A model generated the notes under the pieces. It saw nothing but the letters and a program-made list of their open reading frames with translations. It searched no databases and had not been told where the DNA came from. Below are positions 14,188 through 22,968 of a DNA stretch of 24,628 nucleotides, one piece after another (the first letter of the stretch is position 1; each line of letters begins with the position of its first letter). The stretch is from an uncultured Agathobacter sp. Lineage in GTDB: Bacteria; Bacillota; Clostridia; Lachnospirales; Lachnospiraceae. The DNA lies in assembly GCA_934358675.1 (NCBI GenBank), contig CAKRKX010000031.1, positions 1 to 24,628 on the forward strand, written 5' to 3'. Made by a program: the position numbers and the translations under genes.

Positions 14188-14964
14188 ATGTTAAGGAAAG
14201 GTAAGGTGTGGGGTAAGAAGCTTGTTGCAGGCATTCTGCTCGCAGTGATGGTATTGGGGAATACCACTGTATCGACGCAGGCTGCAACGAACGGCACGGA
14301 AAAGAATGTGGCGGTTGTTCAGGAAGACAATTACCGCAAGACACTGTGCAAGGGGTTTCTTGGTAAAAGCTACGGAAGTGTAGTAGACGGAATTCGCTGT
14401 GATTGCAGCGGTTATACGCGGGCGGCATTGAACCGCATGGAGAGCAAAGGCAAAAACGGTACGGCGCTCAAGGATGTTGAGGTTGGTGCCACAAGCTCAA
14501 GTGCCTGGGTAGGCGGTTCCAGCATCACTTATACGACCGGTGTTGCGGAAGACGGAGAGATTTCATGGGCAAAGCAGACGAAGCAGTCGATCGGAAAGAA
14601 GACGACCGGTGCTTCGAAACTGTCAGATCTGGAGCTTGGTGATGTTGTTGTGTATGGTCGCGGAAGTTCTACGACACATGTCGCTGTTTACTTCGGTAAG
14701 TTTTCATCGATGGATGAAGTGAAGGATTATCTTGAAGATCTTGGACTTTATGATCGGGGAACGTTAAAGAAAGTCAGCGGAGGTAAGTATCAGCTGAACG
14801 GAAGAACCGTGATTCGTCAGTATGGCAGCAGTTCGTACTGGAGAATTCATGCCACATCCAGAGGCATTCTGATCGACAATGATATTGCGGGGACAAGCCC
14901 GTATACATCATCCTTTGGAAGCTGGAAGTGGACATTTTCTTCGGGAATCCGTGTAATGGAATAA
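14188..14964 (+). CDS. Secreted NlpC/P60-like cysteine peptidase
   Basis: This is a 258-residue exported protein. Residues 1-33 are a signal peptide (Lys/Arg-rich start, hydrophobic core, cleavage near STQAA). The catalytic domain shows C73 in CDCSGYTRAAL and H164 in STTHVAVYFG, preceded by LGDVVVYG, the arrangement of NlpC/P60 (C40) peptidases that cut peptidoglycan stem peptides. The insertion between Cys and His is longer than in minimal domains. The C-terminal SYWRIHATSRG may supply the third catalytic residue. No SH3 or LysM binding domain is attached. A strong promoter precedes it and a terminator follows, so it is transcribed alone. A role in cell-wall remodelling is inferred from the family. 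Confidence 0.82.
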   Translation: MLRKGKVWGKKLVAGILLAVMVLGNTTVSTQAATNGTEKNVAVVQEDNYRKTLCKGFLGKSYGSVVDGIRCDCSGYTRAALNRMESKGKNGTALKDVEVGATSSSAWVGGSSITYTTGVAEDGEISWAKQTKQSIGKKTTGASKLSDLELGDVVVYGRGSSTTHVAVYFGKFSSMDEVKDYLEDLGLYDRGTLKKVSGGKYQLNGRTVIRQYGSSSYWRIHATSRGILIDNDIAGTSPYTSSFGSWKWTFSSGIRVME

Positions 14965-14975
14965 AAAGACTTTTA

Positions 14976-15014
14976 AAAGTCCGACGTGGTATTCAGACCG
15001 CGCCGGACTTTTTT
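14976..15014 (+). terminator. Terminator after the secreted peptidase gene
   Basis: AAGTCCGACGTGGT pairs with ACCGCGCCGGACTT (two mismatches), followed by T6. It lies just after the stop codon. Confidence 0.85.
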
Positions 15015-15091
15015 GAATTATGTACAAAAAATGCGAAATTGTGTACAAAAACCGCGGATCGCTTTCGCTCCGTTGAAAACATGAAATAAAC

Positions 15092-15134
15092 CATGTAAAT
15101 TTTTATTGTGGGATCCGTCTGTCACGGAACCCAT
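15092..15134 (+). promoter_or_regulatory. Shared upstream element, copy 1 (possible ECF-type promoter)
   Basis: CATGTAAATTTTTAT (15092-15106) is identical to 17915-17929. TGTAAA followed after 16 bases by CGTC resembles extracytoplasmic-function sigma promoters. A hairpin (TGGGATCCGT with ACGGAACCCA) occupies 15109-15134. The motif starts 68 bases before the first WG-repeat gene. Confidence 0.5.
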
Positions 15135-15159
15135 AATATGTTTGTAGGAGTGAAAAGAG

Positions 15160-16566
15160 ATGGAAAGGGTAAAAAAAGTAATCAGAAAAATTTCGATCGT
15201 TTTTGCGGTTGTGCTCATGCTTGGCACAATGCTTTTGATCAATGCGACCGAAACAAAAGCAGCAACAACAAAGCTGCACACATTTTTCAAAGAACAGGGA
15301 AATATGCTGTTGTATGGATTTAAGAATGACAAGGGAAAGGTTGTGATCAAGCCGAAGTACAGGGAGGCTGGTCATTTTTCCGAGGGTCTGTGTGCAGTGT
15401 CTGAGAATACTGACGATTGGGATAAGATGGATATGGGAAAATATTGGTCTTATATCAACACGAAGGGCGAAACAGTCTTTCGCATTGCAGAACCTGTTTA
15501 CGACTGCGGAAGATTTATGAATGGGGTTGCAGTTATCAGCATGTCGGGACAGAAATATCTGATCGACAAAACCGGTAAGCGATTGAATGAGAATAATTAT
15601 CAGGATATCAAAAGACTGCGAAACGGTTGTTTTGAGGGTACAACGGATTATTCGACACCTCACAGTATTTTGAATAAGAAGGGGGAGATCCTGATCGAAT
15701 CCTGCCCGGGAAATCTTTCGTGGTACACAAAGTATGGCTTTTTGTTTCAGTCGCAGGATGGCGAGTTATTTGTTTATAACATAAACGGAAAACAGATCTT
15801 AAGCGCAAAAGAAGGTTCTTATATGCTTGTGGACAATGCGGTATGGTATGCGCAGTCCGAGAACACCGGCTATACGATCTATAATTGGTCGGGAAACAAA
15901 ACCGGCAAAGTTGATAAAAAGATAAAGCTTGGCAATCCGAATAATGCGATCGGAAATCAGGATCCATACTATTATCATTATAGCGATAAACTGCATGTCG
16001 CATGTAACGGCAGCGGAAAATATGGCTATGTGGATTGCAAGGGAAAATTTGTGATCAAGCCGGTTTACAATGGTGCAGCCGAATTTTTCGGTAATACAGC
16101 AGTCGTTCAGAAAGGAAAGCAGTACTGTCTGATCAACAAAAAAGGAAAGATTACCGCTAAATTTTCCGGATTGCAGTATGCACGCCAGCTGACCGCGCAG
16201 TTGATCGTGCTTTATCGGGAAAAAGACGGAAAACAGGCACTGATCAATACTAAGGGAAAATATGTCTGGAAGTATGGAAAAGCAATCGATTATTCTCATA
16301 CCTGGGTAAATGAATCAAGTATCAATGTTTTTATCGATTATCACCAGAATGGTAAGTGTGGATTAATATCTGGCACGACCGGAAAGGTAATCATTCCGGC
16401 AAAATATGTAAAAGTTGATAATCATGGGGATTTAGAGTTTGATGAAATCGAGGCAAAACAGTACATTAAGGTGAAATCCGGTTCGACAACCACGTATTAT
16501 GAGCTGGATGGAACAAAGATGGGTTCTTCAAAAAGAGATCTTAACACTTATTTCAAGATGCGTTAA
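15160..16566 (+). CDS. Secreted WG-repeat protein 1
   Basis: This is a 468-residue exported protein. Residues 1-34 are a signal peptide (MERVKKVIRK, hydrophobic core, TKAA). The rest is built of WG-type beta repeats, recognisable from KGKVVIKPKYREAGHFSEGLCAV, KYGYVDCKGKFVIKPVYNGA and CGLISGTTGKVIIPAKYVKV. Each unit is about 35-60 residues. WG repeats form propeller-like or solenoid surfaces, often for binding; no enzyme domain is present. GTAGGAG supports the ATG. The next gene is a paralog 36 bases downstream with the same signal-peptide ending (EAATKLH or KAATTKLH), so the pair is one operon that arose by duplication. Its ligand is unknown. Confidence 0.85.
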   Translation: MERVKKVIRKISIVFAVVLMLGTMLLINATETKAATTKLHTFFKEQGNMLLYGFKNDKGKVVIKPKYREAGHFSEGLCAVSENTDDWDKMDMGKYWSYINTKGETVFRIAEPVYDCGRFMNGVAVISMSGQKYLIDKTGKRLNENNYQDIKRLRNGCFEGTTDYSTPHSILNKKGEILIESCPGNLSWYTKYGFLFQSQDGELFVYNINGKQILSAKEGSYMLVDNAVWYAQSENTGYTIYNWSGNKTGKVDKKIKLGNPNNAIGNQDPYYYHYSDKLHVACNGSGKYGYVDCKGKFVIKPVYNGAAEFFGNTAVVQKGKQYCLINKKGKITAKFSGLQYARQLTAQLIVLYREKDGKQALINTKGKYVWKYGKAIDYSHTWVNESSINVFIDYHQNGKCGLISGTTGKVIIPAKYVKVDNHGDLEFDEIEAKQYIKVKSGSTTTYYELDGTKMGSSKRDLNTYFKMR

Positions 16567-16602
16567 TGAAGCTACAAATAAAGATAAAAGAGGGAAAAGC
16601 AG

Positions 16603-17880
16603 ATGAATAAAGTTAATCATATCATTAAAAAAGTATCGTTGTTGTTGGCAGCCATTCTGTTGCTGAACACAGTACTTGCCGGTGGAATTGTGGAAACGGA
16701 GGCGGCAACGAAATTACATCGTTACTTTGTCGTATCGAAATCATCGGGTGGTCACAAGGATGGAACGGTTGTGACTGCGAAGTGGGGGCTTAAGGACGCA
16801 AAAGGCAAAGTTGTTATGAAACCGAAATATACCTATATTTCGTGTTTTTCGGATGGAATCGCTTCTGCAAGTAGTGGACAGTATGGGGACACGCGTTTTT
16901 ACATTAATACCAAAGGCAAAAAGGTTCTTTCAAAAGTTCCGGCAGGCAGTTATTATCAAAATGGTGTTGCAATCGCATCAACTTACAATAAAACAACTTA
17001 TCAGACAAAGGCATATCTGGTTGACAAGAATGGTAAGAAACTGACGAAGACTTCCTACTCGGAGATCGAGCGGCTGAATAACGGATGCTTTGATGCTTCT
17101 TTTGGTTACCGGAAGCTACATGACATCATAGATAAGACTGGAAAAGTGCTTGTTGCATCATTCACCGGCTATGTGAAAGAATCGGATTATGGATTTATGA
17201 TTACGGAGCAGGACAGCAGCAAACAGTCGATTTATGATCTCAAGGGCAATCTGATCATGGAGAATGCTGAGGGTGGATATTCGTTATGCGGTAATGCAAT
17301 CTGGTATGAAAACAAAGATGGTAAAGAGAAAATCATTTATGACTGGAGCGGAAAAGAAGTCGGTAAAGTGAATGCGAAGGTTTCGCTGACGAATGGCGCT
17401 TCTGCTTTTGTGAATGGATTATGTCCTGCAACCGACGGAAGCGGCAAATACGGTTATGTAGATTCCATGGGCAAATTCGCAATCAAGGCGGTTTATTCCA
17501 AGGTGGGAACATTTCATAATAATCTTGCCCTGGTTACCAAAGACGGTAAAAATTATGTGATCAATAACAAAGGCAAAGTTGTGACAAGACTTCCGAACAG
17601 TATATCCGGAGATTTGCAATATTCCACCGGTGATTCGACCGGCCAGGCTTATATTGCGTTTACCAAGAATGGCAAGATGGGATTATTGTCTGCCAAGACC
17701 GGTAAAACAGTGATTCCCGCAAAATACGACTATGTATGCGTTGCGAATAAGAACGATGCAGATGCATATATTCTCGCACGTGTTTCGACAGGAACGGGCT
17801 TAAAATATACGGTATATGAAATGGATGGATTTCAGATGGGCTCCTTTAAAGGAGATGATCTGGCAGGTCTTACCTGGTAA
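16603..17880 (+). CDS. Secreted WG-repeat protein 2 (paralog)
   Basis: This is a 425-residue exported paralog of the protein encoded just upstream. The signal peptide is residues 1-35 (MNKVNHIIKKVSLLL start, ending VETEAA). WG repeats are clearer here: AKWGLKDAKGKVVMKPKYTY, GKYGYVDSMGKFAIKAVYSK and GKMGLLSAKTGKTVIPAKYD. Both proteins end in an equivalent segment (YELDGTKMGS and YEMDGFQMGSF), so the duplication covered the whole gene. GAGGG precedes the ATG. There is no anchor, so it is probably released or wall-associated by binding. Together they may form a two-component surface or secreted binding module; this is inference. Confidence 0.85.
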   Translation: MNKVNHIIKKVSLLLAAILLLNTVLAGGIVETEAATKLHRYFVVSKSSGGHKDGTVVTAKWGLKDAKGKVVMKPKYTYISCFSDGIASASSGQYGDTRFYINTKGKKVLSKVPAGSYYQNGVAIASTYNKTTYQTKAYLVDKNGKKLTKTSYSEIERLNNGCFDASFGYRKLHDIIDKTGKVLVASFTGYVKESDYGFMITEQDSSKQSIYDLKGNLIMENAEGGYSLCGNAIWYENKDGKEKIIYDWSGKEVGKVNAKVSLTNGASAFVNGLCPATDGSGKYGYVDSMGKFAIKAVYSKVGTFHNNLALVTKDGKNYVINNKGKVVTRLPNSISGDLQYSTGDSTGQAYIAFTKNGKMGLLSAKTGKTVIPAKYDYVCVANKNDADAYILARVSTGTGLKYTVYEMDGFQMGSFKGDDLAGLTW

Positions 17881-17914
17881 GATGAAACGGAAGAGTTGAG
17901 ATTTTTAAAAAAAT

Positions 17915-17955
17915 CATGTAAATTTTTATATAGGGAATGTCTGTTTAACAGATGA
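17915..17955 (+). promoter_or_regulatory. Shared upstream element, copy 2 (possible ECF-type promoter)
   Basis: CATGTAAATTTTTAT at 17915-17929 is identical to the copy before the WG operon. GTCTGT and a small hairpin (TCTGT-TTA-ACAGA) follow at the same relative position. It starts 65 bases before the STAND ATPase gene. Confidence 0.5.
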
Positions 17956-17979
17956 ACAAGGAATGATAAAGATAGTAAC

Positions 17980-20895
17980 ATGCAAAAGGACAAGTTAACG
18001 TTAAGGAATCTGTACAATTTTCTGATGATCCGGGATTATCCCGTTTATTCAACCGGAATCATTGGAAACGAACAGAAAAAGGGAATTACATTAAGCAAAT
18101 TCTGGCGTGATACGTTGCTGCCGGAGTTCACGGGCGGTAAATACGGCAAGATGATCTGGAAAAATACGGGAAGTCGTAACCGGCATACCTCTGAGATCTG
18201 TAACCGAAGCAAACAACTGACCGTGTATGATGCATATATGGAAGAACTGACCGATAGGATCTCGCAGGAGGTAATCCTGCGACAAATCGGTCTTTTTGGT
18301 GTTTTCTTAGCAAATCATCAGTTTTCCTATAAAGTATTTTTGATCAAGATTAAGGCACTTCTGGAATGTTTTGCGAAAGAAGATGCTTCTTTTGGTGTGG
18401 AAATTCAAGGATATTTTGCAGATAATCTGGTATGGGTGAAGCAACAGGATCTGTTGAAACCGGAAGACGAGGAATTTATTGCTGGCTGGTTTCTTACGCT
18501 TTTGTCCATTCATGCGCTGACGGGCGATGCGATGAACAGCGTAAGAATGCAGGCGTTGCGAGGAAATCCGGAGTATCGGATCGCAGCATTATGGGAAAAG
18601 ACGCACAAAGATACAGGTACGAAGAAGACTACATTTTTGACAACCGAGAATTGTGAGATCTGCAGCAAGGCATTGTCTCCGGAGCATTTCTGGGGCAGAG
18701 AGAGCGAACAGTTCGCTTTGCGCGAGAAGCTGCAAAGGGGCGGTCATTATCTGTTGAGCGGAATCGGCGGAACCGGTAAGACGGAGCTTCTGCGGCAGTT
18801 CCTGCGATATTGCCTAAAGAATAATGTGGTGGAATATGTGTGTGCGATCCAGTATGAAAATAGCTTTGCGGAGAGTCTAATGCGTGCATTTGCGCGATGT
18901 CAGACCGGTTCGTTTGAGGACAGCTTTCGCGAAGTGATGGGTGAATTGAAGCAGTATTGTGCGTATCACAGGGTTTTGATCCTGATCGACAATATCAATA
19001 AGACGATGGAAGAGGATGCATATCTGAGAGTGCTTGAAGATCTTCCGGCAAATATTTTTGCAACCTCGCGACTGGAGCAGATGGATGGTTTTGAGACCTA
19101 TAAGGTTCATGAACTTGATCTGAAGTCGTGCAATCTGGTCTTTCGCGATAACTACAAGTTTCTGTTGGAGAAAGACGAGCTACAGAAGCTGAATACCTTT
19201 TTGGATAATCCAATCTACCGGCATACAATGACACTTCGATTGCTTGGGCAGTTTGCGGGAGCGATGCGCTGGACGCTTGATGAAATGATCCGGAAGATCT
19301 GCGTGGATGAGGATACGGGATTAAGCCGGGAGGAAGAAACGTGGCTTGGACTGCGTAAAATTTATGCAAAGCTTTATTCCAGGTATAGTCTGAATGAGAA
19401 GCAGAAAGGATTTCTGCGTATTGTGGCAGCACTTCCTTATCGAAAGTATCCGATCGCTTTTCTGAATCGGTATATGGCATATATGATGGAGGATGCCTCT
19501 GAGCTGTTTGTACCGCTTCTCAGCGAACAGGGATGGCTGGAGCGGACTGAGGATGCGGTGTCGATGCATCCGGTTATCGCGGAGAGTATTTTGGACAAAC
19601 CGGTATCCCTCGATGAGGTGTATCGGTTGTATGAGGCGGTCACAGTCTGCTGGTCGGAGCAGTTTGGCAATCTTGAAGAACCGGATTGCCGCGAGAGAAT
19701 GCTTGAATCGGAGGATGAGGATTTTATCCGGAGCTCGGAGCTGGTACTCGATATCTTTTTTAAGGCTTCATTTTTGGTTGATGATCAATGGATTCCGTTT
19801 ATCGTGTTGGCGGCGGAACTGGTAAAGAAAAAGTATTCCCTTGCAAAGAACCGAGTAAAGCGTTTGCTGGAGATGATAGAGCATGCTAAGAAGATTTCGG
19901 ATGAAATCCGTATCCGGGGATACGTGGTCTGCCTCGATATTATGGAAACATTTCTTCCGGTATTGGAGAAAGAAATCGAAAAGCAGCAGGTATGCAGAAC
20001 CGTAAGCGATGATGCGTATAATCAACTGGTAAACTGGACCGCGCATCAGTTACTTTCCTATGGTGAGCTTGAGAAAGCCCAGGAGCTTTTGCTGCGTGAG
20101 GATCAGCCGGATGATGTCAATCGGTATTTTCAGCTTGGGCAGTTGGCTGCGGTGCAGATGAAAAGTGAAGAGGCTTACCGGTGGTGTACAAAGGGAATTG
20201 AATCTGCTGAGCGGGACAAGAAGAAGTACCGGGAGGATCTGTTCTACCTATGGGCAGTTAAGACGGAGATGTGCAGTGGTACAAGACGTCTGGATGAAGC
20301 GGAGGAAGGCCTGCGGCAGATGGAATTCTACATGAACAGGAACAATGTGCAGCAGGGGTGGCTTTATAATTTCTACAAAGGAAGTTATTTCTTTCAGTCC
20401 GGACACCCGGAAGAAGCGGCGGAATGTCATTTGAAGGCGCTGGAGTTCGTAAAGTTTTATTATGGAGAGAACAATATCAGCTATGCCCTTTTAAATGAGG
20501 ATATAGCGATGGCACAGGAAAAGCTGAACTGCTTTGAGGAGGCTGAAAAACATCACAGGATTGCTTTGGATTATACAACGACACAGGAGGGCTTTGCGAT
20601 GGAGAAAAGCCGTATCCTGAACAATATGGCAGTTATGTATTTAAGCTGGGGCAAAGCGGATGCAGCTTTGGAACATGCGAAAGAGGCATATGAGATCGCC
20701 GGGGCGGAGGAGAATCTGTCGATGGCGGAACCGGCGTATAATCTGGCAAGATGTTACCGCGCTGCAGGCGATACACAAAAAGAACTGGAGTATCTGCAGA
20801 AAGCCTATCCGGTGTTCGCCAGAATCTATGCGGACCGCAATGAGAAGACGCACCTTGCGAGGGAGCGCATCGAAGAACTTACCCAAAATGAATAA
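17980..20895 (+). CDS. STAND (NB-ARC-like) ATPase with TPR-like C-terminus
   Basis: This is a 971-residue protein of the signal-transduction ATPase class with numerous domains. Residues 1-235 are a helical region I do not recognise, where an effector would sit. The ATPase follows: FWGRESEQ at 237-244, Walker A GIGGTGKT at 261-268, Walker B RVLILIDN at 331-338 and FATSRL at 360-365. A winged-helix part follows, and MHPVIAE at 529-535 matches the MHD-type motif of NB-ARC proteins. From about residue 690 to the end are helical repeats of TPR type (PEEAAECHLKALEFVKFYYG, ADAALEHAKEAYEIAGAEE). Such proteins sense a ligand with the repeats and oligomerise; bacterial relatives serve in regulation or phage defence. 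The start has only a weak ribosome binding site. Confidence 0.85.
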   Translation: MQKDKLTLRNLYNFLMIRDYPVYSTGIIGNEQKKGITLSKFWRDTLLPEFTGGKYGKMIWKNTGSRNRHTSEICNRSKQLTVYDAYMEELTDRISQEVILRQIGLFGVFLANHQFSYKVFLIKIKALLECFAKEDASFGVEIQGYFADNLVWVKQQDLLKPEDEEFIAGWFLTLLSIHALTGDAMNSVRMQALRGNPEYRIAALWEKTHKDTGTKKTTFLTTENCEICSKALSPEHFWGRESEQFALREKLQRGGHYLLSGIGGTGKTELLRQFLRYCLKNNVVEYVCAIQYENSFAESLMRAFARCQTGSFEDSFREVMGELKQYCAYHRVLILIDNINKTMEEDAYLRVLEDLPANIFATSRLEQMDGFETYKVHELDLKSCNLVFRDNYKFLLEKDELQKLNTFLDNPIYRHTMTLRLLGQFAGAMRWTLDEMIRKICVDEDTGLSREEETWLGLRKIYAKLYSRYSLNEKQKGFLRIVAALPYRKYPIAFLNRYMAYMMEDASELFVPLLSEQGWLERTEDAVSMHPVIAESILDKPVSLDEVYRLYEAVTVCWSEQFGNLEEPDCRERMLESEDEDFIRSSELVLDIFFKASFLVDDQWIPFIVLAAELVKKKYSLAKNRVKRLLEMIEHAKKISDEIRIRGYVVCLDIMETFLPVLEKEIEKQQVCRTVSDDAYNQLVNWTAHQLLSYGELEKAQELLLREDQPDDVNRYFQLGQLAAVQMKSEEAYRWCTKGIESAERDKKKYREDLFYLWAVKTEMCSGTRRLDEAEEGLRQMEFYMNRNNVQQGWLYNFYKGSYFFQSGHPEEAAECHLKALEFVKFYYGENNISYALLNEDIAMAQEKLNCFEEAEKHHRIALDYTTTQEGFAMEKSRILNNMAVMYLSWGKADAALEHAKEAYEIAGAEENLSMAEPAYNLARCYRAAGDTQKELEYLQKAYPVFARIYADRNEKTHLARERIEELTQNE

Positions 20896-20968
20896 AGGCG
20901 CTCTATACAGGATTTCTCCATAAGTTCGGTAGAGTTATAGGAACAAAAATAGCACTACCTATTTTGCA

Positions 20969-20997
20969 GTAACATCCCTTTATTTCTTTGTTATAAT
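20969..20997 (+). promoter_or_regulatory. Probable promoter upstream of the small helical protein
   Basis: TATAAT at 20992-20997 is a perfect -10. GTAACA, 17 bases before it, is a weak -35. No clear terminator for the STAND gene was seen in 20896-20968. Confidence 0.45.
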
Positions 20998-21061
20998 CCA
21001 TTAAACTACAAAGCATAGAAAACAATCACATACGGGATTTGATATTGTGGAGGAAATGGTT

Positions 21062-21469
21062 ATGGAATATAATTATGAAAAAGAACGTCAGGAAGCAATC
21101 GATGCCGGCAACCATGCATTATACAGTTTGCGCGCGGCACAGGATCAACTTAACAGTGCCAAGAATTGGGGAATTGTAGATCTTCTGGGAGGAGGTCTGA
21201 TCACGAGTCTGGTCAAACGCTCCAAGATGGATGACGCGCAGCGCAATATGGAACAGGCGAAGCGGGATCTGCAGACATTTAGCAAGGAATTAAGGGATGT
21301 GTCACAGTACATTTCGCTGGATTTTAATAATGAGGGTTTTTTACGATTTGCGGATTATTTTTTTGATGGTGTTGTTGCGGACTGGCTTGTGCAGGATCGC
21401 ATCAATAATGCGAGACAACAGGTGGATGAGGCAATCCGAAGAGTCGAGCAGATTCTTCGCCAATTGTAA
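21062..21469 (+). CDS. Conserved small helical protein, function unknown
   Basis: This is a 135-residue protein, almost entirely helical with coiled-coil character (AGNHALYSLRAAQDQLNSAKNW, MDDAQRNMEQAKRDL). A glycine-rich turn, VDLLGGGLITSLVKRSKM at about residues 44-61, could be a short membrane-associating hairpin. I recognise the style as a conserved Firmicutes hypothetical but know no function. The frame opens at a GTG at 21047, but GGAGG at 21049-21053 serves the ATG at 21062. The next gene begins 20 bases after its stop, so the two are probably co-transcribed. Confidence 0.75.
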   Translation: MEYNYEKERQEAIDAGNHALYSLRAAQDQLNSAKNWGIVDLLGGGLITSLVKRSKMDDAQRNMEQAKRDLQTFSKELRDVSQYISLDFNNEGFLRFADYFFDGVVADWLVQDRINNARQQVDEAIRRVEQILRQL

Positions 21470-21489
21470 TATGAGTAGGAGAAAACATT

Positions 21490-21882
21490 ATGTATAGTTC
21501 ATTTGATGCATTTGATGTGATGAGTGCGATATTTCCGATATTTTTTATTTTGGTAGCAGCGCTTGTAGTATTTACAATCATTCGGGGACTGGCGGAGTGG
21601 AATAAGAATAATCAGTCGCCGCGACTTACGGTGGATGCGAAAGTCGTATCCAAGAGAGAAAATACAACGCATTATCAGGATAATGCGAATTATGAGGTGA
21701 CGCACGCAGTAACGATGCGTACAAACACAACCTATTATGTTACCTTTGAGGTGGAGAGCGGCGATCGTATGGAGATGTGTGTCGATGGTCAGCAGTATGG
21801 AATGCTGGCTGAGGGAGACTCCGGAAAACTGACCTTTCAGGGAACGCGGTATTTAGGATTCGACAGGTACGAAAACATGTAA
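21490..21882 (+). CDS. DUF2500-like small membrane protein
   Basis: This is a 130-residue protein with one N-terminal membrane helix (about residues 10-33, AIFPIFFILVAALVVFTIIRG). A soluble beta-rich domain follows: LTVDAKVVSKRENT, TTYYVTFEVESGDRMEMCVDGQQYGMLAEGDSGKLTFQGTRYLGF, here cited in part. That segment order matches DUF2500 proteins, which have no established function. The soluble part should face the cytoplasm or exterior depending on topology, which I cannot settle. It probably forms an operon with the small helical protein upstream. Confidence 0.8.
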   Translation: MYSSFDAFDVMSAIFPIFFILVAALVVFTIIRGLAEWNKNNQSPRLTVDAKVVSKRENTTHYQDNANYEVTHAVTMRTNTTYYVTFEVESGDRMEMCVDGQQYGMLAEGDSGKLTFQGTRYLGFDRYENM

Positions 21883-22011
21883 GGTCTGTTTTGAACTTAT
21901 GAGAATGCTGAGCACACAGAAAAATATATTGACATCGGTGCTTACAGAGAGGCAGCTTGCATCCGGTGCTATAATAGGGATGGACATAAATTATGATGGA
22001 AGGTGAATGAT

Positions 22012-22821
22012 TTGGCAAAATTATGGAACAGCCACCTCATCTTGGATTTCTCTCACGTATATTGTGATGAGAACATCCCACGCAATGATAAGCTGCATTG
22101 GATCGACTGCTCGGACATCCACGAGTGTGATCTGTATTGCTCAAAGAAAGCAGAGGAAGAGATCCACCGGAGGATCGATCCTTATGGAATTGATGGGATT
22201 CATTTTCTGGATTCCGGCAATTATCATTATGTGACGAAAATTATGACGGACCGTATCAGTGAGCCCTTCTCACTGATCTTATTTGATCATCATACAGATA
22301 TGCAGTCTCCGATGATCGATGGAATGATCAGTTGTGGCGATTGGGCAAGAAGTGTTTTGCTGGAGAATCCAAATTTGCAGCAGTTGGTATTGATCGGACC
22401 CAAGAAAGCAGACATTCAGGCAGTCTTAAACGATAAGCAGCTGAAAGCAAAGGAGAAGAAACTGCTGAAAGAGAAGCTGATCGCTTTTTCCGCGGAGGAG
22501 CTTCGTGCGGGAGAGGGACATGAGAAGGCAGAAAAAATAAGAATGGATGTCCCGTTTTATATCTCAATCGATAAAGATGTGCTGGATGAGCGGTATTGCA
22601 AAACAAACTGGAATCAGGGAAAGATGCCGCTTTCGTTATTGGAGCATTTGTTGTCGCTGTTTCTGGATCAGAAACGTATACTTGGTGTTGATATATGCGG
22701 TGAGTGCCAGCATGGAATTCCGCTGCCGGAATACATGGAGGCTGAGGAGAAGAATGCCGAGACGAACCGCAGGTTGTTTGAGTTTTTGACGCGCTACATT
22801 GTGACAACTCATAGAATGTAA
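22012..22821 (+). CDS. Arginase/ureohydrolase-fold protein
   Basis: This is a 269-residue protein with the metal-binding pattern of the arginase superfamily: H72 in SGNYHYV (where arginases have GGDHS), D92-H93-H94-T95-D96 in LFDHHTDMQ, and D187/D189/D192 in YISIDKDVLDE. All six expected Mn ligands have a candidate, so it should bind a binuclear centre. The surrounding sequence is divergent and the canonical substrate loops are not obvious, so arginase, agmatinase or another activity cannot be chosen. I prefer a TTG start at 22012, six bases after the GGAAGGTG; a GTG at 22003 overlaps that site. A TATAAT at 21970-21975 may be its promoter. A terminator follows the gene. Confidence 0.8.
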   Translation: MAKLWNSHLILDFSHVYCDENIPRNDKLHWIDCSDIHECDLYCSKKAEEEIHRRIDPYGIDGIHFLDSGNYHYVTKIMTDRISEPFSLILFDHHTDMQSPMIDGMISCGDWARSVLLENPNLQQLVLIGPKKADIQAVLNDKQLKAKEKKLLKEKLIAFSAEELRAGEGHEKAEKIRMDVPFYISIDKDVLDERYCKTNWNQGKMPLSLLEHLLSLFLDQKRILGVDICGECQHGIPLPEYMEAEEKNAETNRRLFEFLTRYIVTTHRM

Positions 22822-22846
22822 AAAAATAACAATATATATGATGATA

Positions 22847-22919
22847 AAAGCAGGCTGGCAAGTAATGTCAGCTTGTTTTTTTACAATAATTTCACAAACA
22901 TTTACATAAGCTTGATAGC
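22847..22919 (+). repeat. Terminator-promoter block, copy 1
   Basis: This 73-base block resembles 24280-24354. From TCAGC onward the two are colinear with only about seven differences over 52 bases. It holds the terminator of the gene before, then TTCACA and GATAGC 17 bases apart, conserved in both copies and probably part of the promoter for the PLC-like gene. Confidence 0.75.
22848..22882 (+). terminator. Terminator after the arginase-fold gene
   Basis: AAGCAGGCTG pairs with CAGCTTGTT (one mismatch) around a loop and is followed by T7. Confidence 0.8.
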
Positions 22920-22968
22920 AGAGAGAATGATTTGTGTTTAGCATGTAATCAGAAGGATGTGATGAAGA

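Noticed and set aside
17980..20895. Calling the STAND gene a proven phage-defence system
   Set aside because: The ATPase core is clear, but no known effector domain or defence neighbours are present; regulation is just as likely.
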